Source: JABDKH01 sp963768565
GTDB taxonomy: Bacteria; Bacteroidota; Rhodothermia; Rhodothermales; JABDKH01
Assembly (NCBI GenBank): GCA_963768565.1
Contig: CAVYIO010000035.1
Coordinates: 117,210 to 181,209 of the forward strand
DNA length: 64,000 bases
Direction: 5' to 3'
Made by a program: the position numbers and the translations under genes. Positions 48,267 to 56,319 of the stretch are shown here, in pieces (the first letter of the stretch is position 1; each line of letters begins with the position of its first letter). The notes beneath the pieces are model-generated. The model had not been told where the DNA came from. It searched no databases and saw only the letters and a program-made list of their open reading frames with translations.

Positions 48267-48695
48267 ATGGCAATAGAACGAACACTCGCAATTCTCAAAC
48301 CGGATTGCGTACGCAAGAATCTCATCGGCGAAGTCGTCGTCCGAATCCAGAAAGCCGACTTCCGCGTGCGGGCGATGAAAATGGTGCAGCTCTCCAAGAA
48401 AGAGGCCGAAGGATTCTATGCCGTGCACCGCGGCCGACCGTTCTTCGGTGAGCTCACGACGTTCATGTCGAGTGGCCCGTGCGTACCGATCGTCCTTGAA
48501 AAGGAGCATGCGGTGGCAGACTTCCGAAAGCTGATCGGTGCAACGAATCCGTCGGAAGCGGCGGAGGGAACGATCCGGCGACTCTTCGCAGAGTCGTTGG
48601 GCGAGAACATCGTGCACGGCTCCGACTCCGTCGAGAACGGTCGACTGGAGGCGTCGTACTTCTTCCCCGAGCATGTTATCGTGGCGAACAGTTGA
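48267..48695 (+). CDS. ndk: nucleoside diphosphate kinase
   Basis: A 142-residue Ndk that balances NTP and dNTP pools. It has the start ERTLAILKPDCVRKNLIG, GEVVVRIQKADFRVRAMKM, HRGRPFFGELTTFMSSGP and, at the active-site His, ENIVHGSDSVENG (NIHGSDS in most species). Length matches the family. The stop overlaps the start of the NamZ-like gene. Confidence 0.96.
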   Translation: MAIERTLAILKPDCVRKNLIGEVVVRIQKADFRVRAMKMVQLSKKEAEGFYAVHRGRPFFGELTTFMSSGPCVPIVLEKEHAVADFRKLIGATNPSEAAEGTIRRLFAESLGENIVHGSDSVENGRLEASYFFPEHVIVANS

Positions 48696-49991
48696 TGGTA
48701 ACACTATATCGAACATCAGCAATTTTGGGATTCAGCTTCATCCTGTTTCTCTCGGGATGCGTCGACAGTCCTCGCACACTTGATGCGCCATCGAGTATTG
48801 CGACCACCGCGTCGATAGTTACAGGGGCGGACGCCCTTGCTGCAAGCGACTTCGACGTGCTTGAGCGGCTTGCGAGTCGGCCTGATATCCAATCACACGG
48901 CCCGGGTGGGAGACGCACATCTTGCGGATCTCCTGGCCGCGTCGGACAATGTCGAACTCGTTGCCCTCTTCGGACCGGAGCACGGCATCCGCGGTACCGC
49001 CGACGCAGGCGATGTTGTCGGCGACTCGGTGGACTCATCCACAGGCGTACCCGTGTACAGTCTCTACGGTAAGAACCGTGCGCCGACCGAGAAGATGCTG
49101 TCGAATGTGGATGTGCTCCTGTTCGACATTCAGGATATCGGCGCGCGCTTCTACACGTACATCTCGACCATGGGCCGATCCATGCAATCGGCGGCCCGGT
49201 ATGGAAAACCGTTCTACGTCCTCGATCGACCCAATCCCCTGTCCGGAGAGTACGTCTCCGGCTTTGTGCTCGATGAGGAGCATCGGTCTTTCGTGGGCGA
49301 GTATCCGATTCCGGTTGCCCACGGAATGACGGTGGGCGAGCTCGCCACAATGATTCACCGGGAAGGCATGCTTCCGGGGCTTGACTCGCTCGACCTCAAA
49401 GTTATCCAGTTGCAGGGCTGGCAGCGTTCGATGCAGTGGTCGGAAACCGGTCTCGGCTGGATCGCACCAAGCCCGAACATCCCCAGTTTCGAAACGGCAC
49501 TCGTGTATCCGGGAGCGTGCTTTGTCGAGGCTACCATCGCAAGTGAGGGTCGAGGAACGCTGAGCCCGTTCCTGTGGATCGGGGCCGAGTGGGCCGGACC
49601 GCTGGCCGACGAACTCAATGCGCGGAATCTGCCCGGCGTGCGCTTCGAGAGTATCCAGTTCACGCCGCGGTCAATTCCCGGGATGTCGACGCGGCCCAAG
49701 CTGCTCGACAAGCCGCTTGAGGGGATCCGGTATCTGATCGAAGACAGAGACGCCTTCCTTCCGGTCGAAACGGGCATCCATGTTCTACACGGATTGATGA
49801 AGGCTTACGCGATGTCCGGCGGTGAACGGTCCGAACTGATCAGGGTGTCGAGCATGTTGCGCCTGGCCGGAACGCCGCGGCTCACGGAAATGCTCGTTGC
49901 GGGCGCAGAGCCTCAGGAGATCATCGACGCGTGGGCCGGGGAGGTCGACTCGTTTCGTGCGCGGCGCGCGCCGCACCTTCTCTACCCCTGA
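48695..49991 (+). CDS. DUF1343 (NamZ-type) exo-N-acetylmuramidase lipoprotein, frameshifted
   Basis: Overlaps the ndk stop (TGATG). The first frame gives a lipoprotein signal with lipobox LFLSGC and runs to about DFDVLE; the next frame begins GLRVGLISNHTARVGDAHLADLL and covers the whole DUF1343 domain: LFGPEHGIRGTADAG, YGKNRAPTEKML, VLLFDIQDIGARFYTYISTM and RPNPLSGEYVSG. Removing one base near 48866 joins them into about 431 residues. DUF1343 includes NamZ, which releases N-acetylmuramic acid from peptidoglycan ends. The lipoprotein anchor would place it in the periplasm. The break is probably an assembly error. Confidence 0.85.
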
Positions 49992-50272
49992 TTCTGCGCG
50001 GGCGCTTCGGTCTGGTCGGGACGCGGTCGCCACAGGATGGCGTAGATGATCTCGAGGTAGCCTCCCAGAATGACGAGCGGAGCGACGTAGAGAGAGATGA
50101 AGCCGTCCATCTCATTCTCCAGCCGCATGGCGGTATAGCCGATCACGATCATCGCCACGCCCAGGCCCACGAGGATGTAGTTGCGGCGCGTGAACACCAT
50201 CTGGGCGGCGGCAGCGCGTCGCCCGCCAGTTCGGCGCTGCTGGGACTTACGCTTCTCGGATTTTTTGGCCAT
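49982..50272 (-). CDS. DUF3098 small membrane protein
   Basis: A 96-residue protein with a basic N-terminus and two membrane segments (about 30-48 and 62-82). RRNYILVGLGVAMIVIGYTAMRLE and LAPLVILGGYLEIIYAILWRP-like order matches DUF3098, known almost only in Bacteroidota and related phyla. Its stop overlaps the end of the NamZ-like gene by 10 bases in opposite orientation. Function unknown. Confidence 0.8.
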   Translation of the reverse strand: MAKKSEKRKSQQRRTGGRRAAAAQMVFTRRNYILVGLGVAMIVIGYTAMRLENEMDGFISLYVAPLVILGGYLEIIYAILWRPRPDQTEAPAQNQG

Positions 50273-50425
50273 CAGATGTCTTGCTTCGTGGGCAGGTCAA
50301 ACCCTTCGGCTGAAAGCGATGTTCCGATGGCTACGGAGAGCCTGCGAACCGCGCGTCAACCCTGTGGTTCGGTATCTGCCAGGCCGTGCGTAGATTAGTG
50401 CCCTTCCCCACCCGCAACCCTGACC

Positions 50426-50896
50426 ATGCCGCTTATCATTCGACACGTCATAATCGGGGCCATCGTCATCGTGGTCCAGTGGCTGGTTTTCGGAAGATTG
50501 ACGATTCTCGGAGCCACACCCGACGCCGTCCTCTTGTTTGTGGCGTGGATCGGCCTCAGCTACGGTCGTCGTTCGGGAGCCATCGTGGGCTTCTTCATGG
50601 GGTTCGTGATGGACGCGATACTCGACACGTGGGGCATGCACATGATGCTCAAGACGGTCGTGGGGTTCGTGCTCGGTCTGCTACCCTCTGACGAGTACGA
50701 CGAACTCGTGATACTCCCCCGTCAGGCCCTGCTGGGCGGATTTGTTATCGCCTTCCTGCACAACGGGTTACAGGTAGTGTTCCTGGCGATACAATCGGGA
50801 GCGGCGAGCACGTCGCTGACGCTCAGCGTGTGGCTGGGGTCCGCCATCTACACGGCGCTGGTCGGGACGCTTTTCGCCCTGTTTGCCGTTAGATAA
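50426..50896 (+). CDS. mreD: rod shape-determining protein MreD-like
   Basis: A 156-residue integral membrane protein with about five hydrophobic segments. It looks like MreD: PLIIRHVIIGAIVIVVQWLVF at the start, ATPDAVLLFVAWIGLSYGRRSGAIVGFFMGFVMDAI (the MreD core, with Pro-Asp in the second helix) and a C-terminal helix. MreD works with MreB, MreC and RodA in wall elongation; none of these is nearby, so the call rests on the sequence pattern. Confidence 0.7.
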   Translation: MPLIIRHVIIGAIVIVVQWLVFGRLTILGATPDAVLLFVAWIGLSYGRRSGAIVGFFMGFVMDAILDTWGMHMMLKTVVGFVLGLLPSDEYDELVILPRQALLGGFVIAFLHNGLQVVFLAIQSGAASTSLTLSVWLGSAIYTALVGTLFALFAVR

Positions 50897-50909
50897 GAGC
50901 CGTTAACGG

Positions 50910-53384
50910 TCAGTTGATCGTGCGCGCGGCGATCATGATATCCGCGAACACGCCGCCGGCCGTCGTTTCGGGTCCGGCTCCCGGGCCGCGTACGATTAGC
51001 GGATTGCCTTCGTGGCGGCGCGTCTCAAACTCGAACAGATTGTCGGTGCCGGCCAGCGATCCCAGTGGCGATGAGCGATCCACATGTTCGATCGACGCTC
51101 GAGCACCGTCGGGACCGATCTCACCCACGTACTGAATCCGGAATCCCTCCTCGCCCGCCTGCCGGGCGCGTTCCGACCACGCGGCATCGATTCCTGGAAT
51201 CCGCGCCAGAAAACTGTCGATGTCTCCTTCGTGCAGCGAGTCGTCGAGGATCGACTCCAGCACCACCTCATCGGGCTCGATCCGGAGACCCATCTCGCGC
51301 GCCAGAATGACGAGCTTGCGGCGCACATCTGCACCGCGCAGATCTTCGCGTGGATCCGGCTCGGTGAATCCGCGCGACATCGCGTCCATGAGCGCCTGCG
51401 AGAACGCGCGGCCGTCGGACACCTCATTAAAAACGAACGACAGTGTGCCGGACAGAATAGCGCGGATCCGAACGATCTGATCTCCCGAATCGACCAGGTC
51501 CCGGATGGTTACGAGCACGGGAAGGGCTGCACCGACTGTGGTCTCGGACAGATACGGAACGCGGCCCTCGCGCTGCGCCTCACGCAGGGCGTCGAACTCG
51601 ACTTGCGAGGCCGAACTCGCCTTCTTGTTTGCCGTCACGACCGCGATGCCGCGGCGAAGCAGAGCGCCGTACATGCCGGACACCTCCGGGGATGCGGTAG
51701 CGTCAACCACGATCAACCGGTCGAGCTTTGACGAAAGAAGACGTTCAAGAATGGATGTGACGGAGGATGGCTCGCTCGATTGCTTGAGACCGTCAACAGC
51801 CTGCTGCGGATCGATTCCCTCTTCGTTCCAGATCACGGACCGACTGTTCGCGACGCCTACCAGGGACAGGTCGATTTGCTGTTCCGCCTGCAGCCAGGCC
51901 TGTTGACGCGCGAGCAGTTGCAGAAGCGCCGATGCGACGCCGCCGGCTCCGAACACGAACAGATGTGCACGGCGCTGCGATCGGGCAAAGGCGGCGTGCA
52001 GGGTCGTGAGCGCCGGACGCAGGTCGGCCTCTTCGATGACCGTCGAGATGTTGGACTCCGACGCACCCTGGGCGATGGCCAGAACGTTCACGTTGCAGCG
52101 GCCCAGCGCCGAGAACATGCGCCCGGCGAGGCCCGGCTTGTGCCGCATGCGATCGCCGACGGCCGACAGGATCGCGCAATCGCGAATGGAATAGATGCGG
52201 CTGATGTCTTGCCGCGTGAGCTCGATATCGAACACCGCAATCAAGCTCTGCACGGCAGCGTCCGCCCGGGAGGCCATCACGACGATGCAGATGCTCTGTT
52301 CGCTGGATGCCTGAGACATCATCAGCACGTTGATCCCGTCGCCGGCGAGCGCCGAGAAGGCCCTCGCGGATACGCCGGGCACGCCCGCCATGCCGGTCCC
52401 TTCGATCATCACGACAGCGACGCCGCGAACGGATGTGATGGCTTTCACGCGTCCGCCGGATGGTTTGCCTTCCGGCGTGATCACGGTACCGGCCGCACCG
52501 GGGTTGAACGAGTTCTTGATGTGCAGCGGGATCGAATGCGCCAGCAGCGGACGCATCGTTCGCGGATGCAGCACCTTGGCGCCGAAGTAGGCGAGCTCAC
52601 CTGCCTCCGCGTAGCTGAGGGCGTCAATCGTAAACGCGTCTTTCACGATTCGAGGGTCGGCCGAAAGGACGCCGTCGACATCGGTCCAGATATCGACGCG
52701 GGTTGCGTGCAGGGCGCCGCCGAGAAGCGTCGCCGTGTAATCGCTGCCGGAGCGGCCAAGGGTCGCCGTCACGCCGTCGGCTGTTGTCGCGACAAATCCT
52801 GTGACGACCGCCACCACGTCGTCCGCGACCGCGGTGAAGTAATCCCTGACGACCTGGTACGTGACCTCCATGTCGACGTTGGCCTCGCCGAAATCGGCGT
52901 CGGTCCGGATGAGCTGTCTCGCGTCGACCGGCGCCGCCGCAATGCCGGCTTCGGCGAGGACGGCTGTCACGAGCGGTGCCGTCACGAGTTCGCCCATGGA
53001 GATGACGGCGTCTCTTGTGCGCGGCGTGCATTCGCGTAGCAGGTAGATCCCGTCGAGGAGTTCGCCCAGCTCGGCCCAGTAGTGATTGACGAACGTGTAG
53101 AGCTCCGACTGGGCATCGCCCGACAGGAGTACGGCTGCGACCCTTTCGTAGCGATCAACGAGCGCCGCCACGTCCTCCGATGGCTGGCTCGAGCGCGTGA
53201 TGGCGTCATCGATGGCATTCACGAGATCGTCGGTCATGCCTCCCAGCGCCGAGACGACCACGATCAGGCGCCCCTCGGTGCGGGTGGAGTCGACGATTTG
53301 CGTGACGTTCCGGATGCGCTCGGCGTCACCCACGGAGGATCCGCCGAATTTGCTGACGATGATGGGTCTTCGATTCTCCGGCAT
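50910..53384 (-). CDS. thrA: bifunctional aspartokinase/homoserine dehydrogenase
   Basis: An 824-residue fusion. Aspartokinase (about 1-290) begins IVSKFGGSSVGDAERIRN and contains TLGRSGSDYTATLLGGAL. Two ACT domains follow (about 310-460) with VAVVMIEGTGMAGVPG and AILSAVGDRMRHKPGLAGR; these bind the feedback amino acid. Homoserine dehydrogenase (about 470-824) has the nucleotide site LFVFGAGGVASALLQLL, TANKKA, and the catalytic region SETTVGAALPVL and GFTEPDPREDLRGADVRRKLVILAREMG. It feeds threonine and methionine synthesis. It is a single gene, not next to thrB or thrC. Confidence 0.96.
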   Translation of the reverse strand: MPENRRPIIVSKFGGSSVGDAERIRNVTQIVDSTRTEGRLIVVVSALGGMTDDLVNAIDDAITRSSQPSEDVAALVDRYERVAAVLLSGDAQSELYTFVNHYWAELGELLDGIYLLRECTPRTRDAVISMGELVTAPLVTAVLAEAGIAAAPVDARQLIRTDADFGEANVDMEVTYQVVRDYFTAVADDVVAVVTGFVATTADGVTATLGRSGSDYTATLLGGALHATRVDIWTDVDGVLSADPRIVKDAFTIDALSYAEAGELAYFGAKVLHPRTMRPLLAHSIPLHIKNSFNPGAAGTVITPEGKPSGGRVKAITSVRGVAVVMIEGTGMAGVPGVSARAFSALAGDGINVLMMSQASSEQSICIVVMASRADAAVQSLIAVFDIELTRQDISRIYSIRDCAILSAVGDRMRHKPGLAGRMFSALGRCNVNVLAIAQGASESNISTVIEEADLRPALTTLHAAFARSQRRAHLFVFGAGGVASALLQLLARQQAWLQAEQQIDLSLVGVANSRSVIWNEEGIDPQQAVDGLKQSSEPSSVTSILERLLSSKLDRLIVVDATASPEVSGMYGALLRRGIAVVTANKKASSASQVEFDALREAQREGRVPYLSETTVGAALPVLVTIRDLVDSGDQIVRIRAILSGTLSFVFNEVSDGRAFSQALMDAMSRGFTEPDPREDLRGADVRRKLVILAREMGLRIEPDEVVLESILDDSLHEGDIDSFLARIPGIDAAWSERARQAGEEGFRIQYVGEIGPDGARASIEHVDRSSPLGSLAGTDNLFEFETRRHEGNPLIVRGPGAGPETTAGGVFADIMIAARTIN

Positions 53385-53565
53385 GTGGCGGCACGAGACG
53401 TGAGAGGCGTTTTGGAAGCGTAAATGTAGTTACGTGCTGGCCGTCAGTTCTTGAATTGGTGGTGGATCGGCTCGGAGTGGTGGCGAACGCCTTGAACCGC
53501 AGGCGTGTGTGGTCGTATTATCGGTGCCGCGTGTTGCGGGTCGGATGACTCGCGAGGACCGCGCC

Positions 53566-53638
53566 GGGGCCATAGCTCAGCTGGTAGAGCGCTGCAATGG
53601 CATTGCAGAGGTCAGGGGTTCGACTCCCCTTGGCTCCA
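53566..53638 (+). tRNA. tRNA-Ala (anticodon GGC)
   Basis: A complete cloverleaf: acceptor GGGGCCA pairs with TGGCTCC (one G-T pair), D arm AGCTCAGCTGGTAGAGC, anticodon stem CTGCA/TGCAG with loop ATGGCAT (anticodon GGC), T arm AGGGG-TTCGACT-CCCCT. The discriminator is A. Its 3' half is repeated at 59691-59735, so it is probably an integration site. Confidence 0.95.
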
Positions 53639-53645
53639 CCCCTAC

Positions 53646-53692
53646 AATCTCATCAGAAAACGTTGAATACAGCGATTTTGGTGGGATTTTTT
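53646..53692 (+). terminator. tRNA-Ala terminator
   Basis: AATCTCATC (53646-53654) pairs over nine bases with GGTGGGATT (53680-53688), allowing G-T pairs, and runs into a T-tract. The loop is long (25 bases). A diverged copy of this hairpin follows the partial tRNA at 59739-59783. Confidence 0.65.
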
Positions 53693-53753
53693 CGTTATTG
53701 TCATTGTGCCAAGAATTGCAACCCACAACGTGATGCCAACCAGGACGCGAACC

Positions 53754-54536
53754 ATGAGTGACCCCCTTGTCCCGCGCGTCGGCGGAATACTCAGCGCCGA
53801 CATCGCCGTTCCCGAGCACGAACGTGAAGTGCGCTTCTACTCACGCGTACTCACCACGGGCGAGAACCCGCTTTGGCGCGAGGACCTGATGAACAACCTG
53901 GGCATGCCGATCATCGGCTTGGGCGCGCGCAGCGCGGAATATGCTCACCTTCCGCTCCAATGGATGCCGCACATTCAGGTCGCTGATGTCGCAGCCAGTG
54001 TGAAGCGTGCGCTCGATCTGGGCGGGAGCGAGCTCATGCATGGCAAAGACGACGATGGGAAGAGTCAATGGGCGGTGCTGCTCGATCCGAATGGGGCGGC
54101 ATTCGGGATCATCCCAGTCGTTCCTGCGGAGGCGGTCCCCCCGGCTGACGGCGCCGCGGCGCGTGTGGGTCTCATCTCCTGGCTCGACCTGACGGTCTCC
54201 GACGCCTCGGCAACCCGTGACTTCTATAGACAGGTCGTTGACTGGTCGGTGCAGGACGTCGAGATGGAGGACGGGAGCGAGCGTTACGCCGACTACAACA
54301 TGTTCGGCGATGATGGAAACCCAGCGGCGGGAGTCTGCCATGCGCGCGGCGTGAACCTGGGTCTGCCGCCTATCTGGATGATCTACCTCCCCGTTGGCGA
54401 CCTCGCCGAAAGTGTCCGTCGCGTACGGGAGGAAGGGGGAAAGATCATCAAGGCGACACGAGGGAACGATGGGGAGTACGCATGTGCGGTGGTTCAGGAT
54501 CTGGTGGGGGCGTGCCTGGCGTTGGTGCCGGGATAG
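53754..54536 (+). CDS. VOC (glyoxalase/bleomycin-resistance) family protein
   Basis: A 260-residue protein with two VOC modules in tandem. Module one (about 8-120) starts VGGILSADIAVPEHEREVRFYSRVL and ends WAVLLDPNGAAFGIIP; module two (about 135-258) has SWLDLTVSDASATRDFYRQVVDWS and ends CAVVQDLVGACLALVPG. The usual metal-binding His/Glu set is incomplete by eye. ATG at 53754. First gene after tRNA-Ala; an attC-like folded site begins 4 bases after the stop, as in an integron cassette. A stress or small-molecule binding role is possible; the substrate is unknown. Confidence 0.85.
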   Translation: MSDPLVPRVGGILSADIAVPEHEREVRFYSRVLTTGENPLWREDLMNNLGMPIIGLGARSAEYAHLPLQWMPHIQVADVAASVKRALDLGGSELMHGKDDDGKSQWAVLLDPNGAAFGIIPVVPAEAVPPADGAAARVGLISWLDLTVSDASATRDFYRQVVDWSVQDVEMEDGSERYADYNMFGDDGNPAAGVCHARGVNLGLPPIWMIYLPVGDLAESVRRVREEGGKIIKATRGNDGEYACAVVQDLVGACLALVPG

Positions 54537-54539
54537 AGA

Positions 54540-54611
54540 AGGTGCAGCGGCCTAACAAGGTGTTGCACCTGACTCGCTCCCATCAGCTGGCGTTACGAAA
54601 CGCTGCAACCT
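54540..54611 (+). other. attC-like folded site after the VOC gene
   Basis: AGGTGCAGCG (54540-54549) pairs with CGCTGC-A-ACCT (54601-54611), leaving one bulged A; just inside are GCCTAAC (54550-54556 region) and GTTACGA (54592-54598), which resemble the R'' and R' cores of integron attC sites. The inner part can form a small GGTG/CACC hairpin. Position, right after a stop codon, is that of a cassette recombination site. R' departs from the GTTRRRY consensus, so the call is tentative. Confidence 0.4.
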
Positions 54612-54661
54612 AGTGTATGATCATCGCCACGGGACTTTCTAAAACAGATTCGAGCGCGAAA

Positions 54662-54898
54662 ATGAGCACTCTTTCACTCAGACTACCGAATTCACTGCAC
54701 GACCGAATCCGTGAGCTCGCGGAAGCTGAAGGCGTATCGATCAATCAATTCATCGCAACGGCAGCGGCGGAGAAAATGGCTGCGTTGATGACTGACGACT
54801 ACCTGGCAGAACGCGGCGAACGGTCGAGTCGTGCAAAATTTCAGAAAGCACTGTCTCGTATTCCAGATCGTCCAGCCGATTCGGGTGACGAACTTTAG
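54662..54898 (+). CDS. ribbon-helix-helix (CopG/HicB-like) DNA-binding protein
   Basis: A 78-residue protein with a ribbon-helix-helix fold: strand STLSLRLP, helix one NSLHDRIRELAEAEG, turn VSIN and helix two QFIATAAAEKMAALM. Such proteins are antitoxins or small repressors. ATG at 54662 gives the conserved start; another Met lies 45 bases upstream. It has no toxin gene on either side and is framed by attC-like sites, so it may be a stand-alone cassette gene. A type II antitoxin orphan is a reasonable alternative. Confidence 0.8.
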   Translation: MSTLSLRLPNSLHDRIRELAEAEGVSINQFIATAAAEKMAALMTDDYLAERGERSSRAKFQKALSRIPDRPADSGDEL

Positions 54899-54899
54899 G

Positions 54900-55054
54900 C
54901 TGGCGCACGTAGTCGGGCAGCGCCAGTATCAAGGGGGTGGAGGCTGGCTGCATAACCAAAGCTTGCACCGGACAAGCGCCCGGTGCAATGTGGATCGGAA
55001 AAACGCCGATCCACAATAGGTAGCGTTGCGGACTCCTCGGCGAGGCGCTCGCCG
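54900..55054. repeat. run of four perfect stem-loops
   Basis: CTGGCGC/GCGCCAG (54900-54926), TTGCACCGG/CCGGTGCAA (54963-54988), TGTGGATCGG/CCGATCCACA (54989-55015, directly abutting) and CGGCGAG/CTCGCCG (55038-55054). Stems are 7, 9, 10 and 7 bp with no mismatch. The last three lie inside the attC-like element at 54950-55075, where they would form its terminal structure; no coding frame fits. Confidence 0.8.
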
Positions 55055-55075
55055 GTGAAGCTTTATACGTTAGCC
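54950..55075 (+). other. attC-like folded site after the ribbon-helix-helix gene
   Basis: Outer cores GCATAAC (54950-54956) and GTTAGCC (55069-55075). Just inside, AAAGCTT-G-CACCGG (54958-54971) pairs over 13 bases with CCGGTG-AAGCTTT (55052-55064), leaving a single bulged G, the kind of extrahelical base that orients attC recombination. Inner hairpins would form the variable terminal structure. Total length 126 bases, within the range known for attC. GCATAAC is an imperfect R'' match. Confidence 0.5.
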
Positions 55076-55140
55076 GGCGGAATAGAGGATCAGGTGGAAA
55101 GTGCCGTGTGATCGAATCCTGTCGACAACTGACATGCTTC

Positions 55141-56187
55141 TTACGGCGCAGTTACTGAGACAATCGAGACGGGCTCATGCTTCCCTCGGAGGTCCAGTTC
55201 CCCAATTGCCTCGTATGTGTACTCGTCTGGCCCGAGCAACCGCCTCAGCGATGCCGTTATGAGGAGGTCGCGGTTGAAATCCTTGCACTTTCCCTGAATG
55301 CGAGCGGCCGTGTTTAGTACATCCCCGTGGTACGCGATCTCTCTTTTGTGCCTACCCACTTCGGTCACGACGACAGCCCCGGCATGTACACCGGCGGTGA
55401 ATCCTGGCTGAGTCCCGTATTTCTCCATGTAGTACGAGCTTCGGGAAGCCAACCGCCGCAAGAAACCGAAATAGGCTCGTACGCAGTTGTTGTTTGCCAG
55501 GCCGCTTCCAGTGTACCACGTCAGTACAACACCGTCGCCAACGTACTGATAGATCTGCGCATCGTTTTCAGATACGACTCCGAGATCATCATAGCAATCC
55601 TGGATCATCATGCTGTATCTGATATGTCCCAGTGTTTCGGCAAGCGTTGTTGACGATTTCAAATCAAGGAACATGAAAATGCGTTCCTCCTCGCGCGGTG
55701 TGTAAAAGCGCCCGGTAACCAGACGCCTGAGATTACCTTCACCAATCTGCAGGTTAACCTGGCGGAGCAAGACGAGGAAGAGGTCAACGCACAGGACGTA
55801 GAAATAGATCGCAGCACTCCCTGGTTCGAAGACAAAGGTTCGCAATTCGACTGTTGCGCCGAACCCAATCGTCATGACGGCATAACCGGCAAGGATCAAC
55901 GCTGTCAACGACACCAGCGCAAACAGCATCCGCAGGGAAAGCAGTCGAAGAAGCGAGATGCGTCGGTAGGCTCGCTCTTCGATCCAAATCTGAGCAAATC
56001 CCGCGAACGCGCCGAAGACGAGCCCAAGTAAGACCGAGATTGCTATTGAAGCCCCAAACTCGAGTTCGGCAGACCCTTCTTCGATCGTTCCAGAACCACG
56101 CACGATAGCGAGGAACACGAAGCCAAGCATCCATCCAGTGCAGAAGCCCAGGACGATTTTTGACCTTCGCAAAAAGCTGGTTTTCAT
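55141..56187 (-). CDS. membrane class III adenylate/guanylate cyclase
   Basis: A 348-residue protein. The first 165 residues have four hydrophobic segments; the C-terminal 190 form a class III cyclase domain. FMFLDLKSSTTLAETLG holds the first metal-binding Asp, YVGDGVVLTW the second, and HGDVLNTAARIQGKCKDF the transition-state Asn/Arg region. The membrane part is too short for a large receptor. ATG at 56187 is chosen; the frame is open 105 bases further but that part looks non-coding. It stands alone in the accessory segment, opposite to the cassette-like genes. Confidence 0.88.
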   Translation of the reverse strand: MKTSFLRRSKIVLGFCTGWMLGFVFLAIVRGSGTIEEGSAELEFGASIAISVLLGLVFGAFAGFAQIWIEERAYRRISLLRLLSLRMLFALVSLTALILAGYAVMTIGFGATVELRTFVFEPGSAAIYFYVLCVDLFLVLLRQVNLQIGEGNLRRLVTGRFYTPREEERIFMFLDLKSSTTLAETLGHIRYSMMIQDCYDDLGVVSENDAQIYQYVGDGVVLTWYTGSGLANNNCVRAYFGFLRRLASRSSYYMEKYGTQPGFTAGVHAGAVVVTEVGRHKREIAYHGDVLNTAARIQGKCKDFNRDLLITASLRRLLGPDEYTYEAIGELDLRGKHEPVSIVSVTAP

Positions 56188-56319
56188 GTTTGGGTGCACT
56201 CGTCTGTCAGCGCGTCGTTGTATTTGACCTCCAAGGCCCCAACGGCGGTAATCCCGGAAAGGCCGTCGAGGTTCGTCAGCGCGGCTGGGCACCTAACTTC
56301 GATTCCCCGTGCGCCCTAT

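Noticed and set aside
53509..53733. Open frame running through tRNA-Ala and its terminator.
   Set aside because: It overlaps a certain tRNA gene and shows no protein pattern.
54662..54898. Complete toxin-antitoxin pair.
   Set aside because: Only the ribbon-helix-helix protein is present; no adjacent frame resembles a toxin.
54899..55140. CRISPR-like or REP array from the repeated hairpins.
   Set aside because: The four hairpins differ in sequence, with no common repeat or regular spacer; an attC-like fold explains three of them better.
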